Below are positions 1-10,100 of a stretch of DNA of 20,934 bases, one piece after another; within the stretch, counting starts at the first letter, position 1; each line of letters begins with the position of its first letter. The DNA is taken from the IMG/VR virus record IMGVR_UViG_3300020190_003882, positions 1 to 20,934 of that record; one strand, given 5' to 3'. The position numbers and the translations under genes are program-made. Below the pieces are notes generated by a model, which was not told where the DNA came from, searched no databases, and was given only the letters and a program-made list of their open reading frames with translations. The DNA is from a virus.

Positions 1-2547
1 TGAAGAATTATCTAGGGATTCTAAAATAGCAACAACATTTGTTACATCTGGATAATTTAAGGAGATTTCATCGTCTTGAACTCTTAGTCCATAAAATTTA
101 TTATAGGTCAATCCATCATTTATGTTATTTCCTGCCGTTGTTCCAGATCCAACATATTTTGATCTAGTTACATTTAATACTTGACTTCTATTAAGATTTT
201 TTATTTTAGTAACAATCGATGGTTTTATAAAAGATGCCGTTACTGCATCCACAGTTTTTCCAACTGTAAGTCCGCTGAAAGATACTTGGTTAAGATTCAA
301 ATTAAATTTATCTGAAGTAAGTGTCTCTACAGTTCCATCACTATAAGTAATAGAATATCGTTCTACATCAAAAGGTTGAAATAAAGCACCAACTAAATTA
401 GTTGGGAGATTAAAATCATTTACACTCAATGATAATGTGGCTACACTAAGTGTAGTGTTTAGATTAGCTTGGGCTGTAAATGATAGCACAGAATTATTAA
501 GATTTATACTTTCTATACTATTATTAGGTAATATGGAAAAAAGATATCCATTCTTTTCATTTATTATTTTAGGTGAAATAATACTAAATGGACTTGAAAT
601 TGTTGTTGTAGAAATTCCACCATCACATACATTACTTACCGAAAGAACAGTTGCTACTCCAATGGATCTTCCATCTGGAGATATTGAAAGTATAGAATTG
701 AATGTAGGTAGAGTAAATCCTGGTCTAGAATATCTAACTATATCTCCAACTTTTAATCCAGAAAAAAGTTTACCATTAGCAGTTATAGTTGCTGGAACAA
801 TGGTCGTTCCTGCGATTGATACAAATTCATTTCCAGAAAATCCCCTTACAGGTTGTGTGAATAATTCCGTATCTGCAGTAAATGGCGCTGAATATCCAGA
901 GATAGAAGTTGGTTGTATTACGGATTTTATATCTTTAGTGTTATATGCTCTGACTGTCTTAATACTACGGACGGTTGTAGTATTTCCATTGATTAATATT
1001 TGTTCTCCAGATATAAAAGTTCCCGAAGTTTGTGACAAGTAGATAATCACTCCACTTCCAGCGGATACTGAATATCCGCTTGCACCACTACTCATTCCCT
1101 TAATATAAGCAGATATTGGAACTTCGGATGCGTTAACAGATGAATTTAATTCAATTGATGTATATGTTTGAATATCGAATAAGTACAAATCCCAAGATGA
1201 ACTAGGAGACAAGTATGGGGCATCCGTTAGATTATGATTATATACTCTCGCATATCCTATTGTAGTACCAGCGGCTACGCTGTCACCAGTTTTTCTTGCA
1301 TCCTGCAAATAAATCACATTTTTTTGTAGGGGACTTCCATAAACATTGTTTATTCTAATCAAATTTCCCATTTCAAACGGAACTAGGGATGAAGGAACTA
1401 CTTCAGTATCTCTAGGTTTCTCAACATCTATGATTGTAGATCCTATTCTTTCAATATCGTATCCTCTAACGTAAGCTTTTCCTGGAGAAAGTTTTATGCA
1501 CATCAAATCATCTGATGGCTTGTTTCCAGATTCTGTTTTTTCGGTATCGAAAAATAATCCATCATTTCCTAATCTGTCATTTAGAGATTCATGAGCAGAT
1601 ATTTGAAATGGTTCAACAGTGTAATTACCAGACTCATCATAAGTTCTCTGTGCTAGATAATCCTTAAGAATATTATATTGTGTTTTATTCTCTACTTTTT
1701 GTAATTTTCCTTTTTTTACCCTTAAGATTTCAATAAAATCAGTATCATCTAAATCATCTAAAGATTTTTTAGTTAACGTAGTTGAAATTTTTAATCTATC
1801 TGCTCCAGGAGCTGCAAAGTTTGTAAATCCCTTTGCATTATCATATAAAGAAGAATCATCCTTAGAAGATGTAATTTCCTCAGACACTTTTAGTCCAATT
1901 CTATATGAAGAATTATTGATATATGGATCTAAAACTAAAGTTTGTTTATTTACCCTTACAAAAGTTCCTCTGATAAAATAAATCCCATCACTGATTGAAA
2001 CTGCTGATCCAATTGAACTAGCATCATTAGAAATTAATGTGGAAAATATTGTTCCTGCATTGATAACTGTATTTCCATACGTAATATCTTCAGTACAATA
2101 TAATTCTTCACCATCAAGAAATAAATTGAATTCGTTATTACTATCCGAACTAATATACTTAACGAAAATAGTTGGGAACTCAATATTGATTTGGTTAGGT
2201 AATTCAATTGATTGAATTACTGCACTTATTCCTGAAGCTTGCCCTATGATTGTTTTATTAATGAATTTGTCAAGGTATTCTGAAATTGGAATCCCAAAAT
2301 TTAGAGAGTTTAATTTTACAGAGAAGAAATTATTGTCATAAGTCGTGCTTCCTGGGATAACAATAGAACCTTCCTTAAATATATTACTACCAAAAGTTTC
2401 AATCTGATTTTGTAAAATAGATTGTAAAGTATTTAACTCTCTAGTCTGTATTGGTCTTCCTGGATTAAAAAGAACCTTATAATAATTTTTAGATGGATCA
2501 AAGTCATCAAAATATGGAGTTACATTTAGATTTGTTTTTTGAGCCAT
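1..2547 (-). CDS. DUF4815-type cyanophage virion structural protein (3' end outside window)
   Basis: I translated this frame by hand: it starts at the ATG at 2547-2545 and stays open for 849 codons to the left edge, so the C terminus is missing. The N terminus (MAQKTNLNVTPYFDDFD, then QTRELNTLQSILQNQIE near residues 34-50 and a following IVIPG) matches the start of DUF4815 proteins of T4-like cyanophages as I know that family. Further family hallmarks are LSPGKAYVRGYDIE at about residues 353-366, EKPRDTE at 376-382 and WDLYLFDIQ at 452-460. Near the left edge it reads YGLRVQDDEISL and then YPDVTN. The gene follows gene 8 with a 3-base gap and has only a weak GGA upstream, which suggests translational coupling. 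Its place after gene 8 is where T4 has genes 9 and 10, so a role at the baseplate edge or in fibre attachment is plausible but inferred. The molecular function of DUF4815 is not known to me. Confidence 0.88.
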   Translation of the reverse strand, partial: MAQKTNLNVTPYFDDFDPSKNYYKVLFNPGRPIQTRELNTLQSILQNQIETFGSNIFKEGSIVIPGSTTYDNNFFSVKLNSLNFGIPISEYLDKFINKTIIGQASGISAVIQSIELPNQINIEFPTIFVKYISSDSNNEFNLFLDGEELYCTEDITYGNTVINAGTIFSTLISNDASSIGSAVSISDGIYFIRGTFVRVNKQTLVLDPYINNSSYRIGLKVSEEITSSKDDSSLYDNAKGFTNFAAPGADRLKISTTLTKKSLDDLDDTDFIEILRVKKGKLQKVENKTQYNILKDYLAQRTYDESGNYTVEPFQISAHESLNDRLGNDGLFFDTEKTESGNKPSDDLMCIKLSPGKAYVRGYDIERIGSTIIDVEKPRDTEVVPSSLVPFEMGNLIRINNVYGSPLQKNVIYLQDARKTGDSVAAGTTIGYARVYNHNLTDAPYLSPSSSWDLYLFDIQTYTSIELNSSVNASEVPISAYIKGMSSGASGYSVSAGSGVIIYLSQTSGTFISGEQILINGNTTTVRSIKTVRAYNTKDIKSVIQPTSISGYSAPFTADTELFTQPVRGFSGNEFVSIAGTTIVPATITANGKLFSGLKVGDIVRYSRPGFTLPTFNSILSISPDGRSIGVATVLSVSNVCDGGISTTTISSPFSIISPKIINEKNGYLFSILPNNSIESINLNNSVLSFTAQANLNTTLSVATLSLSVNDFNLPTNLVGALFQPFDVERYSITYSDGTVETLTSDKFNLNLNQVSFSGLTVGKTVDAVTASFIKPSIVTKIKNLNRSQVLNVTRSKYVGSGTTAGNNINDGLTYNKFYGLRVQDDEISLNYPDVTNVVAILESLDNSS

Positions 2548-2550
2548 TTT

Positions 2551-4146
2551 TTAGAATTCCAGGATAATTTTAACGTCTTCTTTTTGCCTAAGATTTCTTT
2601 CTACTAAAGGTCTATTATCAATGTAGATAATATCTCCAGATGTTTTATTTATCTCTGGATTTGATAATCCATTTGTAAATTGCATTCCTAAATTTATGAT
2701 ACTAGAACCAACCACTGTAGTAATTCCAGAATAACCAGAGTCAATAGAACCACTAAATCCACTTGTTTTTCCGACTATTGCGCTACCAGTTATACTAAAT
2801 TTATTAGAAACCACGTTAGCAGAAGTTGTTACTCCAGTATAATCTGTTTGATCATAAGGGACGGATCTTCTGTAGTAAAGAGATCTATCTTGGAAATATT
2901 TTAATACTTTAGTTGTACTATCAAAAGATGCAACGTATCCTACTGCTTTATTACCATTACTCAGTGTCTGCTCAATTATTTCACCAACTTGTGGCGAATA
3001 CACGTTTAGGCTAGATGCATTCATTTTTAATGCAAAGAGACTGGAGAATTCATTTTCTGTAAATATTTCTGTCGAAATAAATTTTGCAGGATTTTTTAAT
3101 ATTCCAATTTGGCAAAATTTAGTATCTACTGGAAAATCTTTTGTTGAATCATCGAATCTAGCATACACTAATACTTTATCGGTTCCTAATTCTTTATAGA
3201 TGTCAAATCCATGACCTCTAGATGGTGGAATAATAGGAATAAGTTTTGCTGGGTTTGGGATTGTTCCAGCTGGTTGTAAGATACCAAGATCTACAATACC
3301 ATAGGTGTATCCTTGTCCTCCAGAAGTTACAATTGCATTTACTATTTCTCCATTAGCATTTGTGTCAATAAAAACTCTACCACCAGTGCCATTCCCTAAG
3401 ATATCAACTTCTCCTGATGAATAACTAGATCCTCTATTATCAATATAAACTTTCTTAATCTGGTTATTGTTTATTGAAGAGTCTCCATTTTCTCTAACGG
3501 ATACAATCTGAGAATCTGTAGTTGTTGACCAATTATTAGGGACAGCAATATATTCAGTGGAATCAAATTTAATTATATCACCAGGAGCAACCGTAAATAG
3601 ATATTTCCAAAGATATCCATCACCACTTTCTCCAGCTTTAGATGGTTCCAAATCTGTAAATTTTGGTTCGTCTTGGGAAGAGTTTCCAGTTGTATTGATT
3701 CCAGAACTACCGTTATCTATACAGATATAGACTTTAAAATCTGAATTGATCACATAATAGTTAGAATCATATAATCTAGATCTTTTAGTGATAGATGACA
3801 AATTAGAGGTACTATAGTCATGTCGATACATATCATATTTTACACCCCTTGTCCACTCAACTTTTCTTATAACTCTTCTTACATTTGCACTAATTATTTT
3901 TTTTCCAAAAATAGAAGTGTCTCCATTATGAGATAAGGAATCAAAATTATCTACAGGATTGGGAACAACAGCGAGTGATGGATCTGGTATATCACTTCTA
4001 TCCCAATTAGAATTCCTACCAAATCCAGGCTCTTCTGGATTTGGTAGACCAAGAAAAATATAATATGAGTTAGAAGAATTCTCAATAGAATCTACAAAAT
4101 TAGATGTATTAATGATTCTAAATTGATCTGTTACTATTGCAGCCAT
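2551..4146 (-). CDS. 8: Baseplate wedge subunit gp8 (enlarged)
   Basis: This 531-residue protein resembles T4 gp8, a wedge component that attaches to the periphery of the gp6-gp7-gp53 wedge. Blocks I can align with remembered T4 gp8 are AIVTDQFR at 3-10 with NFVDSI at 16-21 (T4 AIVTSKFR...NFYNSI), SGDGYLWKYLF at 174-184 (T4 GDGYVWEYLF), EYIAVP at 198-203 (T4 EYIVVP), FCQIGILKNP at 344-353 (T4 FRQISIITNP), and the C-terminal SGDIIYIDNRP at 503-513 ending in IILEF. T4 gp8 is 334 residues. The extra length lies between EYIAVP and FCQIG, where beta-type SYSSGEV and GGQGYTYG repeats occur around 240-290, and again between 354 and 502. The start is 20 bases after the giant gene's stop. There is no good Shine-Dalgarno in the A-rich leader, but a late-promoter-like TATAAATA lies just upstream. 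The identification is strong; what the insertions do is unknown. Confidence 0.9.
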   Translation of the reverse strand: MAAIVTDQFRIINTSNFVDSIENSSNSYYIFLGLPNPEEPGFGRNSNWDRSDIPDPSLAVVPNPVDNFDSLSHNGDTSIFGKKIISANVRRVIRKVEWTRGVKYDMYRHDYSTSNLSSITKRSRLYDSNYYVINSDFKVYICIDNGSSGINTTGNSSQDEPKFTDLEPSKAGESGDGYLWKYLFTVAPGDIIKFDSTEYIAVPNNWSTTTDSQIVSVRENGDSSINNNQIKKVYIDNRGSSYSSGEVDILGNGTGGRVFIDTNANGEIVNAIVTSGGQGYTYGIVDLGILQPAGTIPNPAKLIPIIPPSRGHGFDIYKELGTDKVLVYARFDDSTKDFPVDTKFCQIGILKNPAKFISTEIFTENEFSSLFALKMNASSLNVYSPQVGEIIEQTLSNGNKAVGYVASFDSTTKVLKYFQDRSLYYRRSVPYDQTDYTGVTTSANVVSNKFSITGSAIVGKTSGFSGSIDSGYSGITTVVGSSIINLGMQFTNGLSNPEINKTSGDIIYIDNRPLVERNLRQKEDVKIILEF

Positions 4147-4163
4147 ATATTAGATTTTTTTTC

Positions 4164-4171
4164 TATTTATA
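4164..4171 (-). promoter_or_regulatory. Late promoter candidate TATAAATA for gene 8
   Basis: The minus strand reads TATAAATA, an exact match to the T4 late promoter core. It overlaps the stop codon of the giant gene and ends 17 bases before the gene 8 ATG. Initiation a few bases downstream would leave a leader of about ten bases. The core occurs by chance in DNA this AT-rich, so the argument rests on its placement at a gene junction. Confidence 0.55.
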
Positions 4172-7100
4172 TTGATTTTGTAAGTCCACCAGTATCTCTC
4201 AATCCAGTATCTCTTCTTTGAATGATTGGATATGTACTTAATCCAGAAGTAACTGTTTTTCCAGTAACCCCTATAGAAATTGGACTTGATGATCTCGTAA
4301 AGGCAGAAATTCTACCCCAAGTAAATCTTCCCGCTGGATTATTGAATGTCCCAGTAGTCACTATACCAACAACGCTAGTATTAGATTTGATGTTACATGT
4401 TGCAATTCCAGTTACTGAATCAAATGCATGTATGTAATAAATGTTATCCAGACAAGTTGTGCCAATTCCAATAATACTATCATCATGAGTATCAACAGAA
4501 GTTACTCCATTTCCAACTCTAGTATCGGTAATGTAAAGTGGGAATCCAGTTGTTAGTGTTGGGAATGTCAAAGGATCTCTAGATAAAGTAAATTTGAGTG
4601 CCAATGGAACGCCAATTCCAGTAGTAGTTGCAATGCCAACAATTTTACCATCGTAACCATTCACAAGTTGTGCTTTTTTGATGAAATCAATAGATTCTTT
4701 GGGCAGTGAAACAATGACTTGAGGAGGCGCTGTATAAGTATATCCAAAACCTGAGTTTGTAATTTGTGCTGTTGTTACAGAACCATTTACAATGGTAATA
4801 GATGCTGTTGCACTAGTACCGATTCCAACACCAATTCTCTTTGGTCGAGATATTTTTATAGTTGCTGAAGTTGACAATCCACTACCATTTTGGTTGATAA
4901 TTAATGATTGTATTGTTCCTGCTATAGAAACAAGGGCAGTTATTCCAGCAGAAACGGGATCATTATATTGATCGAGAATCACTGCACCAAATTCTGTTGG
5001 ATTTTTTCCCTCATAATTGAAGAAATCAGCATTATCAACAAATAACACAGATGAACTGGAACTAAGATCCTTAATTATTCTCGCCGCTGGATATATTTGA
5101 GTTTCTATAGAGTCTCTTGTTTTTGGAATTATAGTATTATTGATAAACAAATCTGATTTTTGTTTAGTCCAAGCTAATGGACGTAAACGTGAAGCATCAA
5201 TTCCATTTCCAAGATAAAGGTTTGTTTCTATCTTATCAGAAGCAACGATATCAATAATTGTTCTTTTATCTTGTGAAACTGTATTTTGCAAATCTGTATT
5301 ACTAGAGATAATCTGAACTTGATCTCCTGGTTTTATTGTTTCGACAACATTAACAGATACTGAATCCTCATTAGCTGTGCCAAGATAGAAAAATACAGAA
5401 ATATTATCTTCTGGTTTTGGTGGGAAATTGAAGACGAATGATGTTCCACCATCAAATGTGTATGCTTTTTTGGGTTCTTGTATAGCACCATTGATAAAAA
5501 TTACTAGTAGCGCGTCAAAATCAATTAATTGAGAATCTAAATCATTGGCATTTGTTTCAAAACTTAGAAGTTGATTTTTGTAAAATAATGGGAATCTTGT
5601 TCTTACACCATCTTGATAATTCTTAATTGAATCAATGTAATTGAGCTCACCAAATTGCCAAGATGCAAAACTATCATTGTAAATATCAACAACAGTAAGT
5701 TCAAATGGAACCAGAGGTTCTGCAAGTCCCTTGGCAGTCACTAGTCCTACTGGTCTAAATTTATCACCCCTTCTAAATCCATATCCAGGTCTCTTAATTT
5801 TGAATCCACTAATTTCAAATACTGAACCAGCAACACCCACTTTACTTTGTGGTAAAGTTCCCAAACCAATTGCGTTAGTTACAATACCAACAAGAGATCC
5901 AATTGCAGAAGCGATATCTGCACAATCATTTGAATTATAAACTCCAGCAACTCCAGAAACATCTCCTGTAATCGTTAGATCAAAGTTTTGTGGTAGTGAT
6001 GAATGTTCTGAAATGATAATTGAAGTTGTGATAGCGACTGAATTTAGAGATAATTTATCAATAAAAATAGTTCCAATTCCAATGGAGGAAATTTTGGTAT
6101 CGTATTGAATGACGTTTGGTAATGATCTAACTTGTTTATTAATTGTAAGACCAGTAGTATCAATACCAGTTATACTTGTCGTTGTAATACCAATGGTCGC
6201 TGATACAGAGTTACCAACACCAATATTTTTCATCACATCAATTGCGAAATCTCTTGCTTTATCATAAGCAAAAACTGATTGTTCCTCTTCGCCAGCAAGA
6301 TATCCGTTATCAATATAGATTTTTCCAGCATCATATACTTTGTTATTTCCACCAAACTGTAAGTTGAATGCAAGAGATTCAAGAACTAATTGAATATCGT
6401 CTGTGCAATTTTGATTTCCCCCTGGAATAGAGAATCCAGGGAAAGCTTGTAATGTTTCACCAACTGCTTCCTCTGCAATTAATAGTTTGTTTGCCTTAAT
6501 CAATGTAGCAGCATCGGCAGCTTTATTAGAAACACTGATAGGATCTCTATCAGATACACCAACCTCAAGATCTAGTAAAAGACCTATTCCAGTTTCTGTA
6601 GTGGTTCCAATACCAACCCTAAATGTGCCCTCTACGCTTACATTATCATAACATGGGGGTCGAACAAATATTGTTGGAGAAACATAACCACTACCACCAC
6701 TAACTACGTTGAATGTCAATGTCCCACCAGCACCAACAGTTGCAGTAATAGATGCTGCGGTTCCAGTATGGGATGGATCTGTAATAGCAACCGAAACTTG
6801 ACCATTATAACCAGATCCAAAACTACCTGATTGTTGTACTTGTGTTCTTGTCGATGGTAAAGTTCCAAGTCCAATCGCATTGGTTACAATACCAACTAGA
6901 GAACCTATAGAAGAAGAAATATCAGCACAATCATTAGAATTATAAACTCCAGCAACTCCAGAAACATCTCCTGTAATTGTCAGGTCAAAATATTGTGGTA
7001 AAGTTGAATATTGTGAAATGATAATTGAAGTTGTGATAGCGACTGAATTTAAAGATACTTTATTGATAAAAATACTTCCAATTCCAATAGAAGAAATTTT

Positions 7101-10100
7101 GGTATCGTATTGAATTAGATTTGGTAAAGATCTTACTTGTTTTCCAATGGATAATCCTGATGTATTGATACCAGTTATCATTGTTGTTGTAATACCAATG
7201 GTCGCTGATGTTGATGTTCCAATACCAATATTTTTCATTGACAAAATTGCCAAATCTCTAGCTTGTTGGAATGCATATATGCTTTCATCTTCTTCGCCAG
7301 ACAAATAAGTATTAGTAATATAAAGTAGACCAGCATCATAAGTTAGATCATTTGCTCCGTATTGTAAATTATGTGATACGGATTCTAAAACGTTTACAAT
7401 ATCATCCTCACAAGATATGTTACCACCAGGAACAGCAAATCCAGGATATGCGCTCAGCATTATTCCAACAGATTCTTCAGCGATTAATCTCTTATTCTGA
7501 AGTATTACTCTAGATGCATCTGCAGCCTTGTTAGAAACGACTAGAGGGGGGGTTTCAATACTTGTGATAGTACCTAGTCCACTTAGTCGTGCAACGACAT
7601 TAGCGCCGACTAGAGGGGCATATCCAACCCCAACTGTAGATCCTATAGAAACGATAACTCCACCTCTAGGAAGTTGATTTTTATTGATATCAAAATCTGA
7701 AATAATCAGGTTACCATTTGTATCTGTTATTCCACTGAATATTACACTTGTAAATCCAGCTACAGCAACAACTTCAATAATTGCAAAATTATTATTTAAG
7801 TTATTTTCTGTCGTTGGTGCTTGGAATATACTGTTAATGAATACGATTCCATTTCCACCAGTTGTTCCCAATCCAACAGTATTGATTCCTTGTGCCGTTA
7901 AGGTAAATGTTGCACCAATACCAGTGAATTTTTCAGTGATACTGTCATATACCTGATTTGTAGCATAATTTTTTCTCAAGAAAACTCTACCAGAGAACGA
8001 TGCCTTATCCCTAGTAAGATTTCTTTCATCTTTATCAGATACAAAGAATCCAGCACCTCTTGGAGGATCTGTAAAGTGAATTTTATTTTTTACAATATTA
8101 TACGATCCTCTGTAAATTCTTGAAGTAGTCGCTGATGTATGACTTGTAGCCGCAGTCCCAACAGATCCTCTCTTAACTTCTATTAGTGGAAAACTGCCTG
8201 TAAATGTAATTGGGCCAATACTAGAAGTTCCTAATCCAACATTAGTAACGAATAAATATTCATCATCTATTCTTACAAGATCTTTTGGATTAACACTAGA
8301 GATTCCACTTAGTGGAAATACTGTATCGCCAGCACCAACATTTTGTGTTAAAGTGAAAGCTAAGTCAGAATATGCCAGTGGATACTGTACTAAATTATTC
8401 AAAGTAATGATGGTTTTTTCATTTTTTTTGAACATTTCAAATAAATGAGCATTACCACCACCTATAGATGTAAATGTTACTGCGATACCAGAATCAGCAT
8501 ATTGTTTTCTACTTGCTATTCTAAATTCATCATTATTGTCCTTAATTGCATATACTTTAGACGGTAACACAGTTGTTGATACTCCAGTCCAGTCAAGTGT
8601 AGAGACAATATCAAATGCAGTTGCTGCTACACCTAAAAATGTTGAGGTTGGTTGGTAAATTAATTCCTCTCCCGTGCTGAAGAAATGATTTGTGACCTTA
8701 AATACACCAGTTTGTAAATTGAAAACAGTTGTATCTGAAGGATCAATTGTTTTCATAAAAATGGGAACACCATTGTAATTTGTTTCAAATTGTGTTACAT
8801 TTAGTTCATCTGAATTCAATCCAAATGCCCTCTTAATCCCAACAGAATCTCTGACAGATCCATAATCTAATTTTGGTGGTGTATTAACTTCATCGGTGGT
8901 TTCATATATTTGTTCGCTAAATGATAGTATCTTAATACTTGTTGTTATTCCAGAATCAGGATAAAATTCTAGTATTACATCATTACCATTGAAAATTCCT
9001 CCAAAAGATCCAATTCCTAGAGGTTGATTTGGTGATAAAAATGGATATTGTGTTGTAAAAATATTATTTTTATCATGAACTAAAAGAACTTGATGCAAAG
9101 TATTAGTATTTCCTAATCCAACTTGCACTGTTGCTTTTATGGAACTGAATAGATTTTTATCAAAAGAAAGAACTGTCGCAGTAGTAACTCCTGCTGTACT
9201 AATAGTGCAATTTGTTTTGTAAATCGCTGTTCTTTCTGCTCCAGATGGTTGTCCAGATAACTTAAATCTATGCACTCCATCTATTCCAACAGAAGTGCTT
9301 CCAAATCCAACAGATCTTCCAATAATTTTTACTCCATCTGTAAATGTATTGTAAAAATCAAATTTTAGAAGATTACCCGAAACGTATGATGTAAATATTC
9401 CAATCGGCGTAGTACTAGATTCATTATTTGTAGAATCAAAATAAAGTTCTGAAAGGAATGAATTATTTCCATCATGTGTTACATATACCTCCACATAGTT
9501 CATAGTATTATTTGTATCACATACAACTGCAAAATTACCATAAAATGATGTAAGAGTATCTTTATTCAAAGATAAAATATTTGTTGTAGTTCCAATACCT
9601 ATATTAGTATTTGATGAAAGTAACTTAACGAATGCAATATCAGTAGATCCTACTCCCACAGAAAGTCCTGTGTATTCGCTTTGGAGATACTTTATGTTGT
9701 AATTTGTATTGAGTAAATCTTGTGCATCAAATCTTACGTATATTTCTTTACTTATTTCATCAATATCTCCATAAAAATCTCCCACTAATACATCATTATT
9801 TGATATATTACCTTTTTTCAAATTAAAGACTGAATTAGAATCATTGAGAACAACTAATTCATTAAGTTCAACAGTTTTTCCATAGACATCGGTGCTATCT
9901 ACGATTGTTTGAATTAAGAATCTATTAAGTCTCCGAGTGTTGTCTAACTCTGCAACAACTGAATAATTTGGTTTAAGATCTTCAAGACTAGAAAATTCGT
10001 CACTAATATCATCGACTGTTAGAACCCTATTGCTTCTTACTTCAACGTAATCAGAAAGATTTAGATTATCAAACTTAATAAATTTAGATCTTAATGGAGT

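Noticed and set aside
437-1042. 201-codon open frame on the plus strand
   Set aside because: It lies opposite the hand-verified DUF4815 frame, has no ribosome site and no family resemblance, and reads as a complement of Ser/Thr/Val-rich coding sequence.
2646-2653. GATAAATA on the minus strand as a late promoter for the DUF4815 gene
   Set aside because: It fits NATAAATA but lies 98 bases inside gene 8, far from the start; such matches are expected several times by chance in this DNA.
5860-9660. CRISPR-like recurrence of ccaatnccaac on the plus strand
   Set aside because: The spacing is irregular and the repeats are simply codons for GxGTT-type motifs of the giant protein; there is no array structure.
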